A stretch of DNA of 64,000 nucleotides. It comes from CAVRCA01 sp965218045. Lineage in GTDB: Bacteria > Pseudomonadota > Alphaproteobacteria > Acetobacterales > Acetobacteraceae. Position numbers and translations under genes: made by a program. The DNA lies in assembly GCA_965218045.1 (NCBI GenBank), contig CBDCJX010000012.1:62001-126000 (forward strand). Reading direction: 5' to 3'. Positions 1 to 7,673 of this stretch are shown here, in pieces. The stretch's first letter is position 1. Every line of letters begins with the position of its first letter. The notes under the pieces are model-generated. The model made no database searches and was not told the DNA's origin. It was given only the letters and a program-made list of their open reading frames with translations.

Positions 1-2
1 GC

Positions 3-53
3 CAGCACCTGCAATGGCACCCGCAACACGGCCAACCGCCACTCGACGAGTAG
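3..53 (+). CDS. C-terminal end of an SDR-family (FolM/pteridine reductase-like) gene, 5' end outside the window
   Basis: Only the last 16 codons are visible, ending at TAG (51-53). They read QHLQWHPQHGQPPLDE. The QHL-x-W ending resembles the GGQHLxW tail of FolM-type short-chain dehydrogenases, which in many alphaproteobacteria sit directly upstream of folB. The assignment rests on this short tail plus the neighbour and is therefore an inference. The 9 nt between this stop and the folB ATG carry the folB ribosome binding site, so the two genes were probably one transcript. Confidence 0.45.
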   Translation, partial: QHLQWHPQHGQPPLDE

Positions 54-62
54 GAGAGCGTG

Positions 63-485
63 ATGCAGACGAGCATTGCCAGCGCCGCGCGTGGCCTCCG
101 CCACGTGTTCCTGCGCGACATGGTCCTCGACGCTAGTATCGGCATTCACCCGCACGAGCACGTCGCCACGCAGCGGATCCGGATCAACGTCAATCTCGCA
201 GTGGATGATGATGGTGGCCGCTCTCTCTCGCGACCCGCGATCGGACGTGATGAGCTGTCTCGGGTGGTTGATTATGAGCGTGTGGCTGCTACCGTGCGCC
301 TTTTGGTTGGCACCGGGCACGTCAAACTAGTTGAGACACTTGCGGAGCGGATTGCCGAGGCGTGCCTGCAGGATCGTCGGGTCCACCTGGCACGGATACG
401 AATCGAAAAGCTTGACATCTTCACCGACGCAGCATCGGCCGGAGTCGAGATCGAGCGCCGCCAGTCGAATTTGTCCACCTCTTGA
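63..485 (+). CDS. folB: Dihydroneopterin aldolase
   Basis: FolB converts 7,8-dihydroneopterin to 6-hydroxymethyl-dihydropterin and glycolaldehyde in cytosolic folate synthesis. The 140-residue product is slightly longer than the usual 115-125. Family features seen are the N-terminal strand LRHVFLRDMVLDASIGIHPHE, the central VKLVETLAERIAEACL helix that carries the family glutamate, and the late strand IRIEKLDIF. A GTG at 60 is in frame, but the AGGAG at 52-56 is better spaced for ATG 63, so ATG is chosen. The truncated SDR tail upstream fits a folate/pterin pair. The octameric barrel fold is family knowledge and cannot be seen here. Confidence 0.9.
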   Translation: MQTSIASAARGLRHVFLRDMVLDASIGIHPHEHVATQRIRINVNLAVDDDGGRSLSRPAIGRDELSRVVDYERVAATVRLLVGTGHVKLVETLAERIAEACLQDRRVHLARIRIEKLDIFTDAASAGVEIERRQSNLSTS

Positions 486-671
486 GCAAGGACGTGGGCA
501 GTTGCAAATACATAGCGGCCGATCTTGGCAATAGCGCCGCGCCGATTGAGCCGCTTGCAACAATACGCATGAAATCAGTCGGTTGCGAAACTGCCTCGGA
601 ACCGGGCAGAGTGACTGAATGCGAGGAAAACCGTCGGCTTAACGGACCTGTGAGGCGGTCTGCCCACAGAG

Positions 672-694
672 TTGTCCACAGCTTCGGTGGACAA
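672..694. promoter_or_regulatory. Perfect 8-bp inverted repeat upstream of uvrC, left arm a near DnaA box
   Basis: TTGTCCAC (672-679) and GTGGACAA (687-694) are perfect complements around a 7-nt loop, 30 nt before the uvrC ATG. The left arm plus the next base, TTGTCCACA, differs from the DnaA box TTATCCACA at one position. It could be a DnaA-sensitive operator or a leader hairpin. It is not a LexA box of the GTTC-N7-GTTC type. The rest of the 238-nt gap (486-723) shows nothing else I can name. Confidence 0.35.
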
Positions 695-723
695 GCCGAC
701 GCGATTGCGAGCACCCGCGAGCA

Positions 724-2643
724 ATGACCGAGGAGGCACCAACCCGGCCCGAAAACGCGCCAGAACCGACCCCGCCCGCTGCTACCGGAGCGAGTGTCAT
801 CGAGCAAGGCTTGGAAACCACGCCCCTCAGTCCGGGCGTCTATCGGATGCTCGATATACGCGGTGAGGCGCTCTATGTCGGCAAGGCGCGCAGCCTGCGC
901 AAGCGAGTCGCGGCATACGTGCAGGTGGCGCGCCTGCCCGAGCGGCTGCGCCGGATGGTGTCGGAAACGGCGGCGATGGAGATCGTCACCACCCATACCG
1001 AGGCCGAGGCGCTGCTGCTCGAAGCCAACCTCATCAAGCGCCTCAAGCCGCGCTTCAACATCGTCCTGCGCGACGACAAGTCCTATCCCTGGCTGATGCT
1101 GACCGAGGATCACCCCTATCCGCAGATCGCCAAGCATCGCGGGGCGCAGGTGCGGCGGGGCAGCTATTGGGGGCCGTTCGCCTCCGCATGGGCGGTGAAC
1201 CAGACCGTCACCGCGATGCAACGCGTGTTCCTGCTGCGCTCGTGCCAGGACACGGTGTTCGCCAACCGCACCCGGCCTTGCCTGCTGTTCCAGATCCGCC
1301 GCTGCTCCGCTCCCTGCGTCGGGCGGGTGACGGAACAGGAGTACGGCCGCCTGGTCGGGCAGGCGAAAGCCTTCCTCGTTGGTAAGGGCGCCGTGGTGCA
1401 ACGCGAGCTCGCCGCCGAGATGGAGCGGGCGGCCGAGGCGCTGGAGTTCGAGCGCGCCGCTGCGGTACGCGACCGCATCCGGGGCCTCACCTTCGTGCAG
1501 GGCTCGGGTGTCATCAACCCGGCGAGCCTGCAGGATGCCGACGTGATCGCCGCCTGGCAGATTGCCGGGCAGACCTGCGTGCAGGTGTTCTTCGTGCGCG
1601 GCGGGCGCAACAACGGCAACCGTGCATTCTATCCGACCCATGCGCGCAACGAGGAGGCCGCCGAGGTGCTCGGCGCCTTCATCGCCCAGTTCTACGACGA
1701 CAAGCCGCCGCCGCCGCTGCTGCTGACCAACCATCCGCTCGCCGAGCAGGCGCTGATCGAGGAGGCGCTGGGGCTAAAAGCCGGGCGCCGGGTGGAGATC
1801 GCCGTGCCGCAACGGGGCGAGAAACGCGCGGTGATGCAGCACGCCGAACTCAACGCGCGCGAGGCGCTGGAACGCAAGCTCGCCGAGAGCGCCGGGCAGG
1901 CCAAGCTGCTGGAGGGCGTCGCGGCGCTGCTCGGCCTATCCGCCCCGCCCGAGCGGATCGAGGTCTACGACAACAGCCACATCATGGGCAGCGCGCCGTA
2001 TGGCGTGATGATCGTCTCCGGCGCGGAGGGTTTCACCAAGTCGGCGTATCGCAAGTTCTCGATCCGTGGCCCGGTCGCGCCCGGCGACGATTTCGCGATG
2101 ATGCGCGAGGTGCTGGAGCGGCGCTTCGGCCGGGCGCAGCGCGAGCAGGCCGAGCACCCGGATCGGCGGCCGGACTGGCCGGACCTGGTGCTGATCGATG
2201 GCGGGGCCGGTCAGCTCTCGGCGGCGCGCGGGGTGCTGGCCGATCTCGGCGTGAACGACGTGCCGCTGGTGGCGATCGCGAAGGGTCCCGATCGCGACGC
2301 CGGACGCGAGTGGTTCCACATGGACGGTCGCGAGGCGTTCCAGCTACCGCCGCGCGACCCGGTGCTCTACTTCCTGCAGCGGCTGCGCGACGAGGCGCAC
2401 CGCTTCGCCATCACCACGCACCGCGCCGGCCGCTCGAAGGCGCTGACGCAAAGCGAGCTCGACGAGGTATCGGGAATCGGTGCGGCGCGCAAACGGGCGC
2501 TGCTCAACCATTTCGGCTCGACCCGTGGCGTGAAGCAGGCCGGGCTCGCCGACCTCGAAGCAGCCCCCGGGATCAGCCGCGAAACCGCCCGCCGCGTCTA
2601 CGCCCACTTCCACCCCGGCGTGCGGATTGAACGAGCCCGATAG
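724..2643 (+). CDS. uvrC: Excinuclease ABC subunit C
   Basis: UvrC makes both incisions around a lesion in UvrABC nucleotide excision repair. The 639-residue protein shows all expected parts in order: a GIY-YIG nuclease domain (GVYRMLDIRGEALYVGKA, about residues 38-55), a UVR/UvrB-contact helix pair (LEFERAAAVRDRIRGL, about 240-256), the RNase H-like nuclease domain starting at EVYDNSHIMG (about 412), and a C-terminal double helix-hairpin-helix (VSGIGAARKRALLNHFGS and AAPGISRETARRVY). The first 35 residues are proline- and alanine-rich. No clear Shine-Dalgarno precedes ATG 724, so the exact start is less certain than the identity. The pgsA/moaD genes that often follow uvrC in this class are absent. 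Confidence 0.97.
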   Translation: MTEEAPTRPENAPEPTPPAATGASVIEQGLETTPLSPGVYRMLDIRGEALYVGKARSLRKRVAAYVQVARLPERLRRMVSETAAMEIVTTHTEAEALLLEANLIKRLKPRFNIVLRDDKSYPWLMLTEDHPYPQIAKHRGAQVRRGSYWGPFASAWAVNQTVTAMQRVFLLRSCQDTVFANRTRPCLLFQIRRCSAPCVGRVTEQEYGRLVGQAKAFLVGKGAVVQRELAAEMERAAEALEFERAAAVRDRIRGLTFVQGSGVINPASLQDADVIAAWQIAGQTCVQVFFVRGGRNNGNRAFYPTHARNEEAAEVLGAFIAQFYDDKPPPPLLLTNHPLAEQALIEEALGLKAGRRVEIAVPQRGEKRAVMQHAELNAREALERKLAESAGQAKLLEGVAALLGLSAPPERIEVYDNSHIMGSAPYGVMIVSGAEGFTKSAYRKFSIRGPVAPGDDFAMMREVLERRFGRAQREQAEHPDRRPDWPDLVLIDGGAGQLSAARGVLADLGVNDVPLVAIAKGPDRDAGREWFHMDGREAFQLPPRDPVLYFLQRLRDEAHRFAITTHRAGRSKALTQSELDEVSGIGAARKRALLNHFGSTRGVKQAGLADLEAAPGISRETARRVYAHFHPGVRIERAR

Positions 2644-2670
2644 GCCGGCGGCGGAACGCACCGTCCGGCA

Positions 2671-3195
2671 TTACTGCCCGTACAGCCGCTCCCTGGCCCG
2701 ACGCGTGCCATTGGTGAGCTGCTGCTTGGCGGCGCCCGCCTGCTGTTGCAGTTGCTGACGAAACAGCGGCTCGGCGCGCGGGTTGGCGGTGACCTGCTGG
2801 TTGTAGCGCTGCTGCGCCGCCGCGACGTTCTGGTTGTATTGCTGCTGCTGCTGTATCACACGCTCTTGCGCCCGCTGCTGCCCGACCACCCGGCCGCCCC
2901 TGCCATCGCCGTCGCGATCACCGCCGCGCCAGCGCTCGCCCCGATCCGCGTGCGGATAGTACGCCCTCGGCCCCACCCAGGGTCGCTCGCGGTAGTACTC
3001 CACGGGCGGCCCGCCAGCGCCGTAGACATAGGCGGGGCCATACGCCGGAGCGTAGCCCGGTTCGACATAGGCCGGGGCATAGCTTGGCCGGGCATAGGTC
3101 TCGGTGCCGTAGTAGCTGCCGGCGTAGCCGCCGCCCACGCCGGTACAGCCGCTGGCGGTCAAGGCCAGCAGCAAAATCCAAGAGCGCTTCACCAT
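2671..3195 (-). CDS. Gly/Tyr- and Gln-rich lipoprotein of unknown function
   Basis: The 174-residue product begins with a short basic and hydrophobic signal ending in the lipobox LTASGC, which predicts lipidation at Cys17 and a periplasmic or outer-membrane location. The next part is rich in Gly, Tyr, Ala and Pro (YxxPxYxPAY repeats). The C-terminal half is Gln/Asn/Arg-rich with probable helices (QRYNQQV, FRQQLQQQAG). ATG 3195 is chosen over an upstream start because GGGAGG lies just before it and it places the signal peptide at the N-terminus. No enzymatic domain is visible. The gene is convergent with uvrC and divergent from the 3380 ORF. Confidence 0.75.
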   Translation of the reverse strand: MVKRSWILLLALTASGCTGVGGGYAGSYYGTETYARPSYAPAYVEPGYAPAYGPAYVYGAGGPPVEYYRERPWVGPRAYYPHADRGERWRGGDRDGDGRGGRVVGQQRAQERVIQQQQQYNQNVAAAQQRYNQQVTANPRAEPLFRQQLQQQAGAAKQQLTNGTRRARERLYGQ

Positions 3196-3297
3196 GCTGT
3201 CCTCCCTCCCGAACCGACGGGCGCGGCCGATGATCAATCCCACCAACTTTATCCTGAACTATCATCGTGGCGGCCTTGCGGCAGTTGCCACGCTCTA

Positions 3298-3331
3298 AGG
3301 TGACGCTGGACAGAACATACCATCGTCACCT
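3298..3331. promoter_or_regulatory. 8-bp perfect inverted repeat with 18-nt spacer upstream of the 3380 ORF
   Basis: AGGTGACG (3298-3305) pairs perfectly with CGTCACCT (3324-3331). It lies in the 184-nt divergent gap between the lipoprotein and the 3380 ORF, about 50 nt before the latter's start. It could be an operator for a dimeric regulator or part of a 5' leader. No matching copy was noticed elsewhere in the window. Confidence 0.3.
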
Positions 3332-3379
3332 AGGGATCGCCGTCAGACAGGCCGAACGCGAGCAGCAAGGAGAATCCCG

Positions 3380-3838
3380 ATGGCCGATCTGGTCACGGCG
3401 GGAGCGATTGTGGCCGGGACCTTGAGTTTCGCCGCCGAGGCGCTAGGCAAAGGCATCCTCGAGGAGGCCGCCAAGAGCCTCTACAGGAAGCTCACCGGGC
3501 TGCTCGCCCACCGTGCGGCCGACGATGTCGCGGCATTGGAGAAGAACCCCACCTCGCCCGGCCGCCGCGCCGTGCTCGCCGAGATGGTCGATGCGTTGCC
3601 GCCGGGTGAACAGATTTCGGCGCAGGACCTGGCACACGCCCTGGCGGGTGAGCTCGCCAAGACGAGCAACCAAGCGGAGGCGGTCGGCCTCGACATCGGC
3701 CGACTGACCGCGCTCGAAGCGGCTCTCGGCAACATCACCGTGACCCAGGGCACCGGCGTTCACATCGGCGAGGCGGACGTGCAAGGCACGCTTCGCACCG
3801 GCGACATCTCGGTTGGCCCGCCGCCGGGAAAATCCTAG
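3380..3838 (+). CDS. Small helical protein with C-terminal beta-repeat tail, possibly the N-terminal part of a frameshift fusion
   Basis: The 152-residue product starts at ATG 3380 with a good AAGGAG. Residues 1-50 are hydrophobic and helical (AGAIVAGTLSFAAEALGKGI), the middle is charged and helical, and the last 35 residues become strand-like with G/T/V/D repeats (GVHIGEADVQGTLRTGD). Tails of this Gly-Asp strand type occur next to NTPase or TPR conflict and sensor proteins, which is a resemblance and not an assignment. The zero frame stops at TAG 3836, directly after a slippery GGGAAAA, and a -1 shift would continue into the TPR ORF. The function is unknown. Confidence 0.7.
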   Translation: MADLVTAGAIVAGTLSFAAEALGKGILEEAAKSLYRKLTGLLAHRAADDVAALEKNPTSPGRRAVLAEMVDALPPGEQISAQDLAHALAGELAKTSNQAEAVGLDIGRLTALEAALGNITVTQGTGVHIGEADVQGTLRTGDISVGPPPGKS

Positions 3839-3868
3839 CGACACCGGGCGCTCCCCAGAGCGGTGTCG
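3826..3868 (+). promoter_or_regulatory. Candidate programmed -1 frameshift signal (slippery heptamer, spacer, stem-loop)
   Basis: In the zero frame the codons read ccG-GGA-AAA, giving the X-XXY-YYZ heptamer GGGAAAA at 3826-3832. After a 6-nt spacer (3833-3838, ending in the TAG stop) comes CGACACCG (3839-3846), a perfect complement of CGGTGTCG (3861-3868). The 14-nt loop can add CTC/GAG pairing. Slippage by -1 resumes at 3832 in exactly the frame of the downstream TPR ORF and would give a fusion of 151 + 721 = 872 residues. The stem also covers the GTG at 3868, the only start available for independent translation, and that GTG has no Shine-Dalgarno. Confidence 0.55.
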
Positions 3869-5997
3869 TGGCAGGGGTCTACTTCGCCGGTGCCGCTCAG
3901 ATTGGCACGTTGGTTCACGGTGATGGCCACGAGAAGCTTGACCGGGTGCTTGCCATGCTGGAACCAAGGGCACAGGCGGCGGGCATCTCCGGCCCGGCGA
4001 TCCGGGCGTTGGTGGACCGAGCGGGTGGGCTCGACGTGCCCGATGCCGAGCTGCTGTCGTGGCTCGAAAGCTGGATCGACGAGGCGCAGGCCAAGCTCGA
4101 CGAAGCCTCGCGACGCGGCGAGGAGGGCGCGCGCTTCGACGCCGCCCAACGCAAGGCGCGCCGTCTGTTTGAGGCCGGGCGGCTCGACGAGGTCTCGCAA
4201 GTCTTTCTGGTCGAGCTGGACCGCGAGGAGCAGGCCGAGCAGGAGCGGCAGGAGGAGCGCCAGCACCGCCGCATCCGCCTGCTTGAGGAGGCGATCGCGT
4301 GGGACAAGCTTGCCCTCAACGGCCCCGCGGCCGCCGCCAAGCTGCGTCGCGTCGCCGCCCTGGTGCATCCCGGCAACACCGACGCCCAGGCGGCATACCT
4401 GTTCGAACGCGCCGGGGAGAACGTGGCGCAAGGCGAGGCAACGGGCGACAACGCCGCGCTGCTCACCGCGATCGCGGCCTATCGCCTGACCCTTGAGGAA
4501 TGGACCCGCGAACGCGCGCCGCTGCGTTGGGCGATGACGCAGAACAATTTCGGCAACGCGATGCAGGCGATGGGCCAGCGGGAGCGCGGCACTGATCGGC
4601 TCAGACGGGCGGTGGGCGCCTATCACGCCGCACTCAGCGAGCACACGCGCGAGCGCGCGCCACTCGACTGGGCGATGACGCAGAACAATCTCGGCAATGC
4701 GCTGCGCACCTTGGGACAGCGGGACAGCGACACCGAGCGCCTGGAACAGGCCGTCGCCGCCTACCGCTCCGCTCTCGAGGAACGCACCCGCGATTGCGTG
4801 CCGCTCGACTGGGCGATCACGCAGAACAATCTCGGCAACGCGCTGTGGACCTTGGGCCAGCGCGAGAGCGGCACCGAGCGACTCCGCGAGGCGGTCGACG
4901 CGTACCGTGCCGCGCTGCAGGAGCACACACGTGACCGCGTGCCGATCGACTGGGCGACGACGCAGAACAACCTCGGCAACGCGTTGCAGACCTTGGGTCA
5001 GCGGGAGAGCGACAGCGAACACCTGGAGCAGGCGGTCGGCGCCTGTCGCGCCGCACTCGAGGAACGCACCCGCCAGCGCGCCCCGCTCGACTGGGCGATG
5101 ACGCAGAACAATCTCGGCAATGCGTTCACCGCCCTCGGCCAACGGGAGAGCGGCACCGCGCGGCTCGAAAGCGCGGTCACCGCGTATCGCGCCGCGCTCG
5201 AGGAATGGACTCGCGAGCGGGTGCCGATCGGCTGGGCGACAACGCAGAACAACCTTGGCAACGCGCTCACCACGCTCGGTCAGCGGGAAACCGGCACCGA
5301 ACGCCTGGAGCAAGCGATCGAAGCCTACCGCGCGGCGCTGGAGGAACACACGCGCGAGCGCGTGCCGCTCGATTGGGCCATGACGCAGGATAATCTCGGC
5401 ACCGCGTTGTGGACCTTGGGCCAGCGGGAGAGCGGCACCGAGCGGCTGGAGCAGGCGGTCGACGCCTACCGCGCGGCGCTGGAGGAACGCACTCGCGAGC
5501 GCGTGCCGCTCGACTGGGCGACGACGCAGAACAACCTTGGCAACGCGCTCACCACCTTGGGTCAGCGGGAAAGCGGCACCAAACGCCTCCAACAAGCGGT
5601 CGATGCCTATCACGCCGCGCTGGAGGAACGCACCCGCGAGCGCGTACCGCTTGACTGGGCGACGACGCAAAACAACCTTGGCGCCGCGTTGCGCACTCTG
5701 GGCGAGCGCGAGACCGGCACCGAGCGCTTCGAGCAGGCGGTCGATGCCTATCACGCCGCGCTGGAGGAACGCACCCGCGAGCGCGTGCCGCTAGACTGGG
5801 CGATGACCCAGAACAACCTTGGCAACGCGCTGCGCCGGCTCGGCGAGCGACAGAACGACGCCGAATACCTGGAGCGGGCGATCGCCGCGTACGACAGGGC
5901 GCTCGGCGTGTTCGCCGGCGGTGCGGACTATTTCGCCGGGATCGCGCGCGCCAACCGCGACTGGACCGGCGTGCTGCTGGGAGACCAGCGGGCCTGA
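3868..5997 (+). CDS. Large tandem TPR repeat protein (possibly expressed by -1 frameshift from the 3380 ORF)
   Basis: The ORF encodes 709 residues if started at GTG 3868. It opens with GVYFAGAAQIGTLVHGD, which matches the tail motif GVHIGEADVQGTLRTGD of the upstream ORF. A helical, coiled-coil-prone section rich in Glu/Arg follows (about residues 90-150). The C-terminal two thirds are TPR-like units of 47 residues with consensus NNLGNALxTLGQRESGTERL, then an AYRAALEExTRERVPLDW half. No enzymatic domain is visible, so it probably acts as a protein-binding scaffold or sensor. The lack of a ribosome binding site and the occluded GTG suggest the start is not independent. The ORF ends 65 nt before the GMC oxidoreductase start. 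Confidence 0.75.
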   Translation: MAGVYFAGAAQIGTLVHGDGHEKLDRVLAMLEPRAQAAGISGPAIRALVDRAGGLDVPDAELLSWLESWIDEAQAKLDEASRRGEEGARFDAAQRKARRLFEAGRLDEVSQVFLVELDREEQAEQERQEERQHRRIRLLEEAIAWDKLALNGPAAAAKLRRVAALVHPGNTDAQAAYLFERAGENVAQGEATGDNAALLTAIAAYRLTLEEWTRERAPLRWAMTQNNFGNAMQAMGQRERGTDRLRRAVGAYHAALSEHTRERAPLDWAMTQNNLGNALRTLGQRDSDTERLEQAVAAYRSALEERTRDCVPLDWAITQNNLGNALWTLGQRESGTERLREAVDAYRAALQEHTRDRVPIDWATTQNNLGNALQTLGQRESDSEHLEQAVGACRAALEERTRQRAPLDWAMTQNNLGNAFTALGQRESGTARLESAVTAYRAALEEWTRERVPIGWATTQNNLGNALTTLGQRETGTERLEQAIEAYRAALEEHTRERVPLDWAMTQDNLGTALWTLGQRESGTERLEQAVDAYRAALEERTRERVPLDWATTQNNLGNALTTLGQRESGTKRLQQAVDAYHAALEERTRERVPLDWATTQNNLGAALRTLGERETGTERFEQAVDAYHAALEERTRERVPLDWAMTQNNLGNALRRLGERQNDAEYLERAIAAYDRALGVFAGGADYFAGIARANRDWTGVLLGDQRA
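4543..5811 (+). repeat. Nine tandem 141-bp coding repeats (47-residue TPR units)
   Basis: Units start at AAC codons at 4543, 4684, 4825, 4966, 5107, 5248, 5389, 5530 and 5671, exactly 141 nt apart. A partial, diverged tenth unit begins at 5812, and a half unit precedes the first. The units from about 5389 to 5811 are the most alike, which points to recent duplication or gene conversion. Identity at the DNA level makes copy-number change and assembly collapse plausible. Confidence 0.95.
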
Positions 5998-6062
5998 TCC
6001 GGCTCGCCTTGCCGCGCTCCCCGGCTGGGATCACTGTCTTAGCGATGTCGCGCGGAGGGGGA

Positions 6063-7658
6063 ATGGACGCGGACTACGTGGTGGTGGGCGCCGGCTCGGC
6101 CGGATGCGTGGTGGCGGCGCGGCTGTCGGAGACCGGCGCGCGCGTGGTGCTGCTGGAGGCGGGGCCGCGCGACACCAACCCGTGGATCCACATCCCCGCC
6201 GGAGTGCTCAAGCTGCTGCGCCATCCGGTGCTGAACTGGAACTACACCGCCGAGGGCGGCCCGGGCAGCGCCGGCCGACCGATCCATTGGCCGCGCGGCA
6301 AGGTGCTCGGCGGGTCGAGCTCGATCAACGGCATGCTGTATGTACGCGGTAACCCGGCCGATTTCGACTTGTGGGCGCAAATGGGCTGTCGCGGCTGGAC
6401 GTTCGACGACGTGCTGCCATTCTTCCGCAAGTCCGAGCACTACGTGCAAGGCGGCGAGGCCGAGTTCCGCGGCCAGAGCGGGCCGCTGAAGGTCGAGGAC
6501 TACCGCACCGTGCTGCCGATCACCCACCGCTTCATCGAGGCGGCGCAGCAAGCGGGGTTCCCGCTCAGCGCCGACCTCAACGGTCGCCAGCAGGAAGGCG
6601 TCGGCTACTCGCAGATGACCCGGCGCGGCCGGTTTCGCGGCTCCACCGCGCGTACCTTTCTGGCCGAGGCGAAGGGCCGCGCCAATCTGCGCGTGGAGAC
6701 CGAGGCGGTGGCGACACGGCTGCTGTTCGAGGCAACACGTTGCGTCGGCGTCGCCTTCCGCCAACGCGGGCAGGAACGCACGCTTCGGGCCTCGCGCGAG
6801 GTGATCGTCAGCGGCGGCGCGGTGAACTCGCCGCACTTGTTGCAGGTCTCCGGCATCGGCCCCGCCGAACATCTGCGCGCGATCGGCGTCGAGGTGCAAC
6901 ACGATCTGCCCGGCGTCGGCGCCAACCTCTCCGACCACTACGTTGCGCGTGTCTCGCATCGGGTGCGCGGCGCGGTGTCAATCAACGAGCTGTCACGCGG
7001 CGCCCGGCTGGCGCGCGAAGTGGGCCGGTTCTTCGCCTCCGGGCGCGGCGCGCTCACCTTCGGTGTCACTAGCGCGCAGGTGTTCTGCCGCTCGCGCGAG
7101 GGGCTGGCGAGCCCCGATCTGCAACTGCTGTTCACGCCGGCGAGCTACGACCAGGCGCGCTTCGGCGAATTGGAGCGCGAGCCCGGCATGACGGTGGCGA
7201 TCTGTCCGGTGCGCCCGGACAGCCGGGGGTCGATCATGGCGCAATCGGCCGACCCACTGGCCCGGCCGATCATCACGCCGAACTACCTTTCGGATCCGAA
7301 TGACTTGCGGGTGCTGCTTGCCGGCATCCGCTTCACCCGCCAGATCTTCGCCGCCCCGGCGATCGCGGTGCACAGCGTGCGCGAAACCCTCCCGGGCCCG
7401 GACGTGCAGGCCGATGACGAACTCGCCGATAACGCGCGCCGCTACGGCAACACGCTCTACCACCCGGTGGGCACCTGCAAGATGGGCGAGGACCCGCGCG
7501 CGGTTGTGGATTCACGGCTGCGGGTGCGCGGCTTGCAGGGCTTGCGGGTGATCGACGCCTCGGTGATGCCGACCCTCACTACTGGCAACACCAACGCCCC
7601 GACCATCATGATCGGCGAGAAGGGCGCGGCGATGATCCGCGAGGACGCCGGCGGGTAA
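6063..7658 (+). CDS. GMC-family flavin oxidoreductase (choline/alcohol dehydrogenase-like)
   Basis: GMC enzymes oxidise alcohols with FAD. The 531-residue product has the N-terminal FAD fold (DADYVVVGAGSAGCVVAARL), the first GMC signature region (HWPRGKVLGGSSSINGMLYV), the second signature GGAVNSPHLLQVSGIGP, and a C-terminal His/Asn catalytic pair in LYHPVGTCKMG and LTTGNTNAPTIMIGEKGA. Length and motifs are typical of the BetA-like branch, but the substrate cannot be read from the sequence. Of three in-frame ATGs (6009, 6045, 6063), 6063 is chosen because GGAGGGG lies 5 nt before it and the FAD motif then starts at residue 8. There is no betaine-aldehyde dehydrogenase neighbour, so a choline role is unsupported. 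Confidence 0.92.
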   Translation: MDADYVVVGAGSAGCVVAARLSETGARVVLLEAGPRDTNPWIHIPAGVLKLLRHPVLNWNYTAEGGPGSAGRPIHWPRGKVLGGSSSINGMLYVRGNPADFDLWAQMGCRGWTFDDVLPFFRKSEHYVQGGEAEFRGQSGPLKVEDYRTVLPITHRFIEAAQQAGFPLSADLNGRQQEGVGYSQMTRRGRFRGSTARTFLAEAKGRANLRVETEAVATRLLFEATRCVGVAFRQRGQERTLRASREVIVSGGAVNSPHLLQVSGIGPAEHLRAIGVEVQHDLPGVGANLSDHYVARVSHRVRGAVSINELSRGARLAREVGRFFASGRGALTFGVTSAQVFCRSREGLASPDLQLLFTPASYDQARFGELEREPGMTVAICPVRPDSRGSIMAQSADPLARPIITPNYLSDPNDLRVLLAGIRFTRQIFAAPAIAVHSVRETLPGPDVQADDELADNARRYGNTLYHPVGTCKMGEDPRAVVDSRLRVRGLQGLRVIDASVMPTLTTGNTNAPTIMIGEKGAAMIREDAGG

Positions 7659-7673
7659 CGCCAGACGCTTGTG

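Noticed and set aside
421..1734. A 437-codon minus-strand open frame over the uvrC start.
   Set aside because: It is the shadow of uvrC and the end of folB; no recognisable domain.
3835..5754. A 639-codon minus-strand open frame with regular repeats.
   Set aside because: Its repeats are only the reverse complement of the 141-bp TPR repeats.
4543..5915. The regular repeats as a possible CRISPR array.
   Set aside because: Units are 141 nt, contiguous, in frame and encode TPR helices; there are no spacers and no cas genes.
6063..7658. Naming the GMC gene betA (choline dehydrogenase).
   Set aside because: There is no betaine aldehyde dehydrogenase or BetI neighbour, and GMC substrate cannot be read from the motifs.
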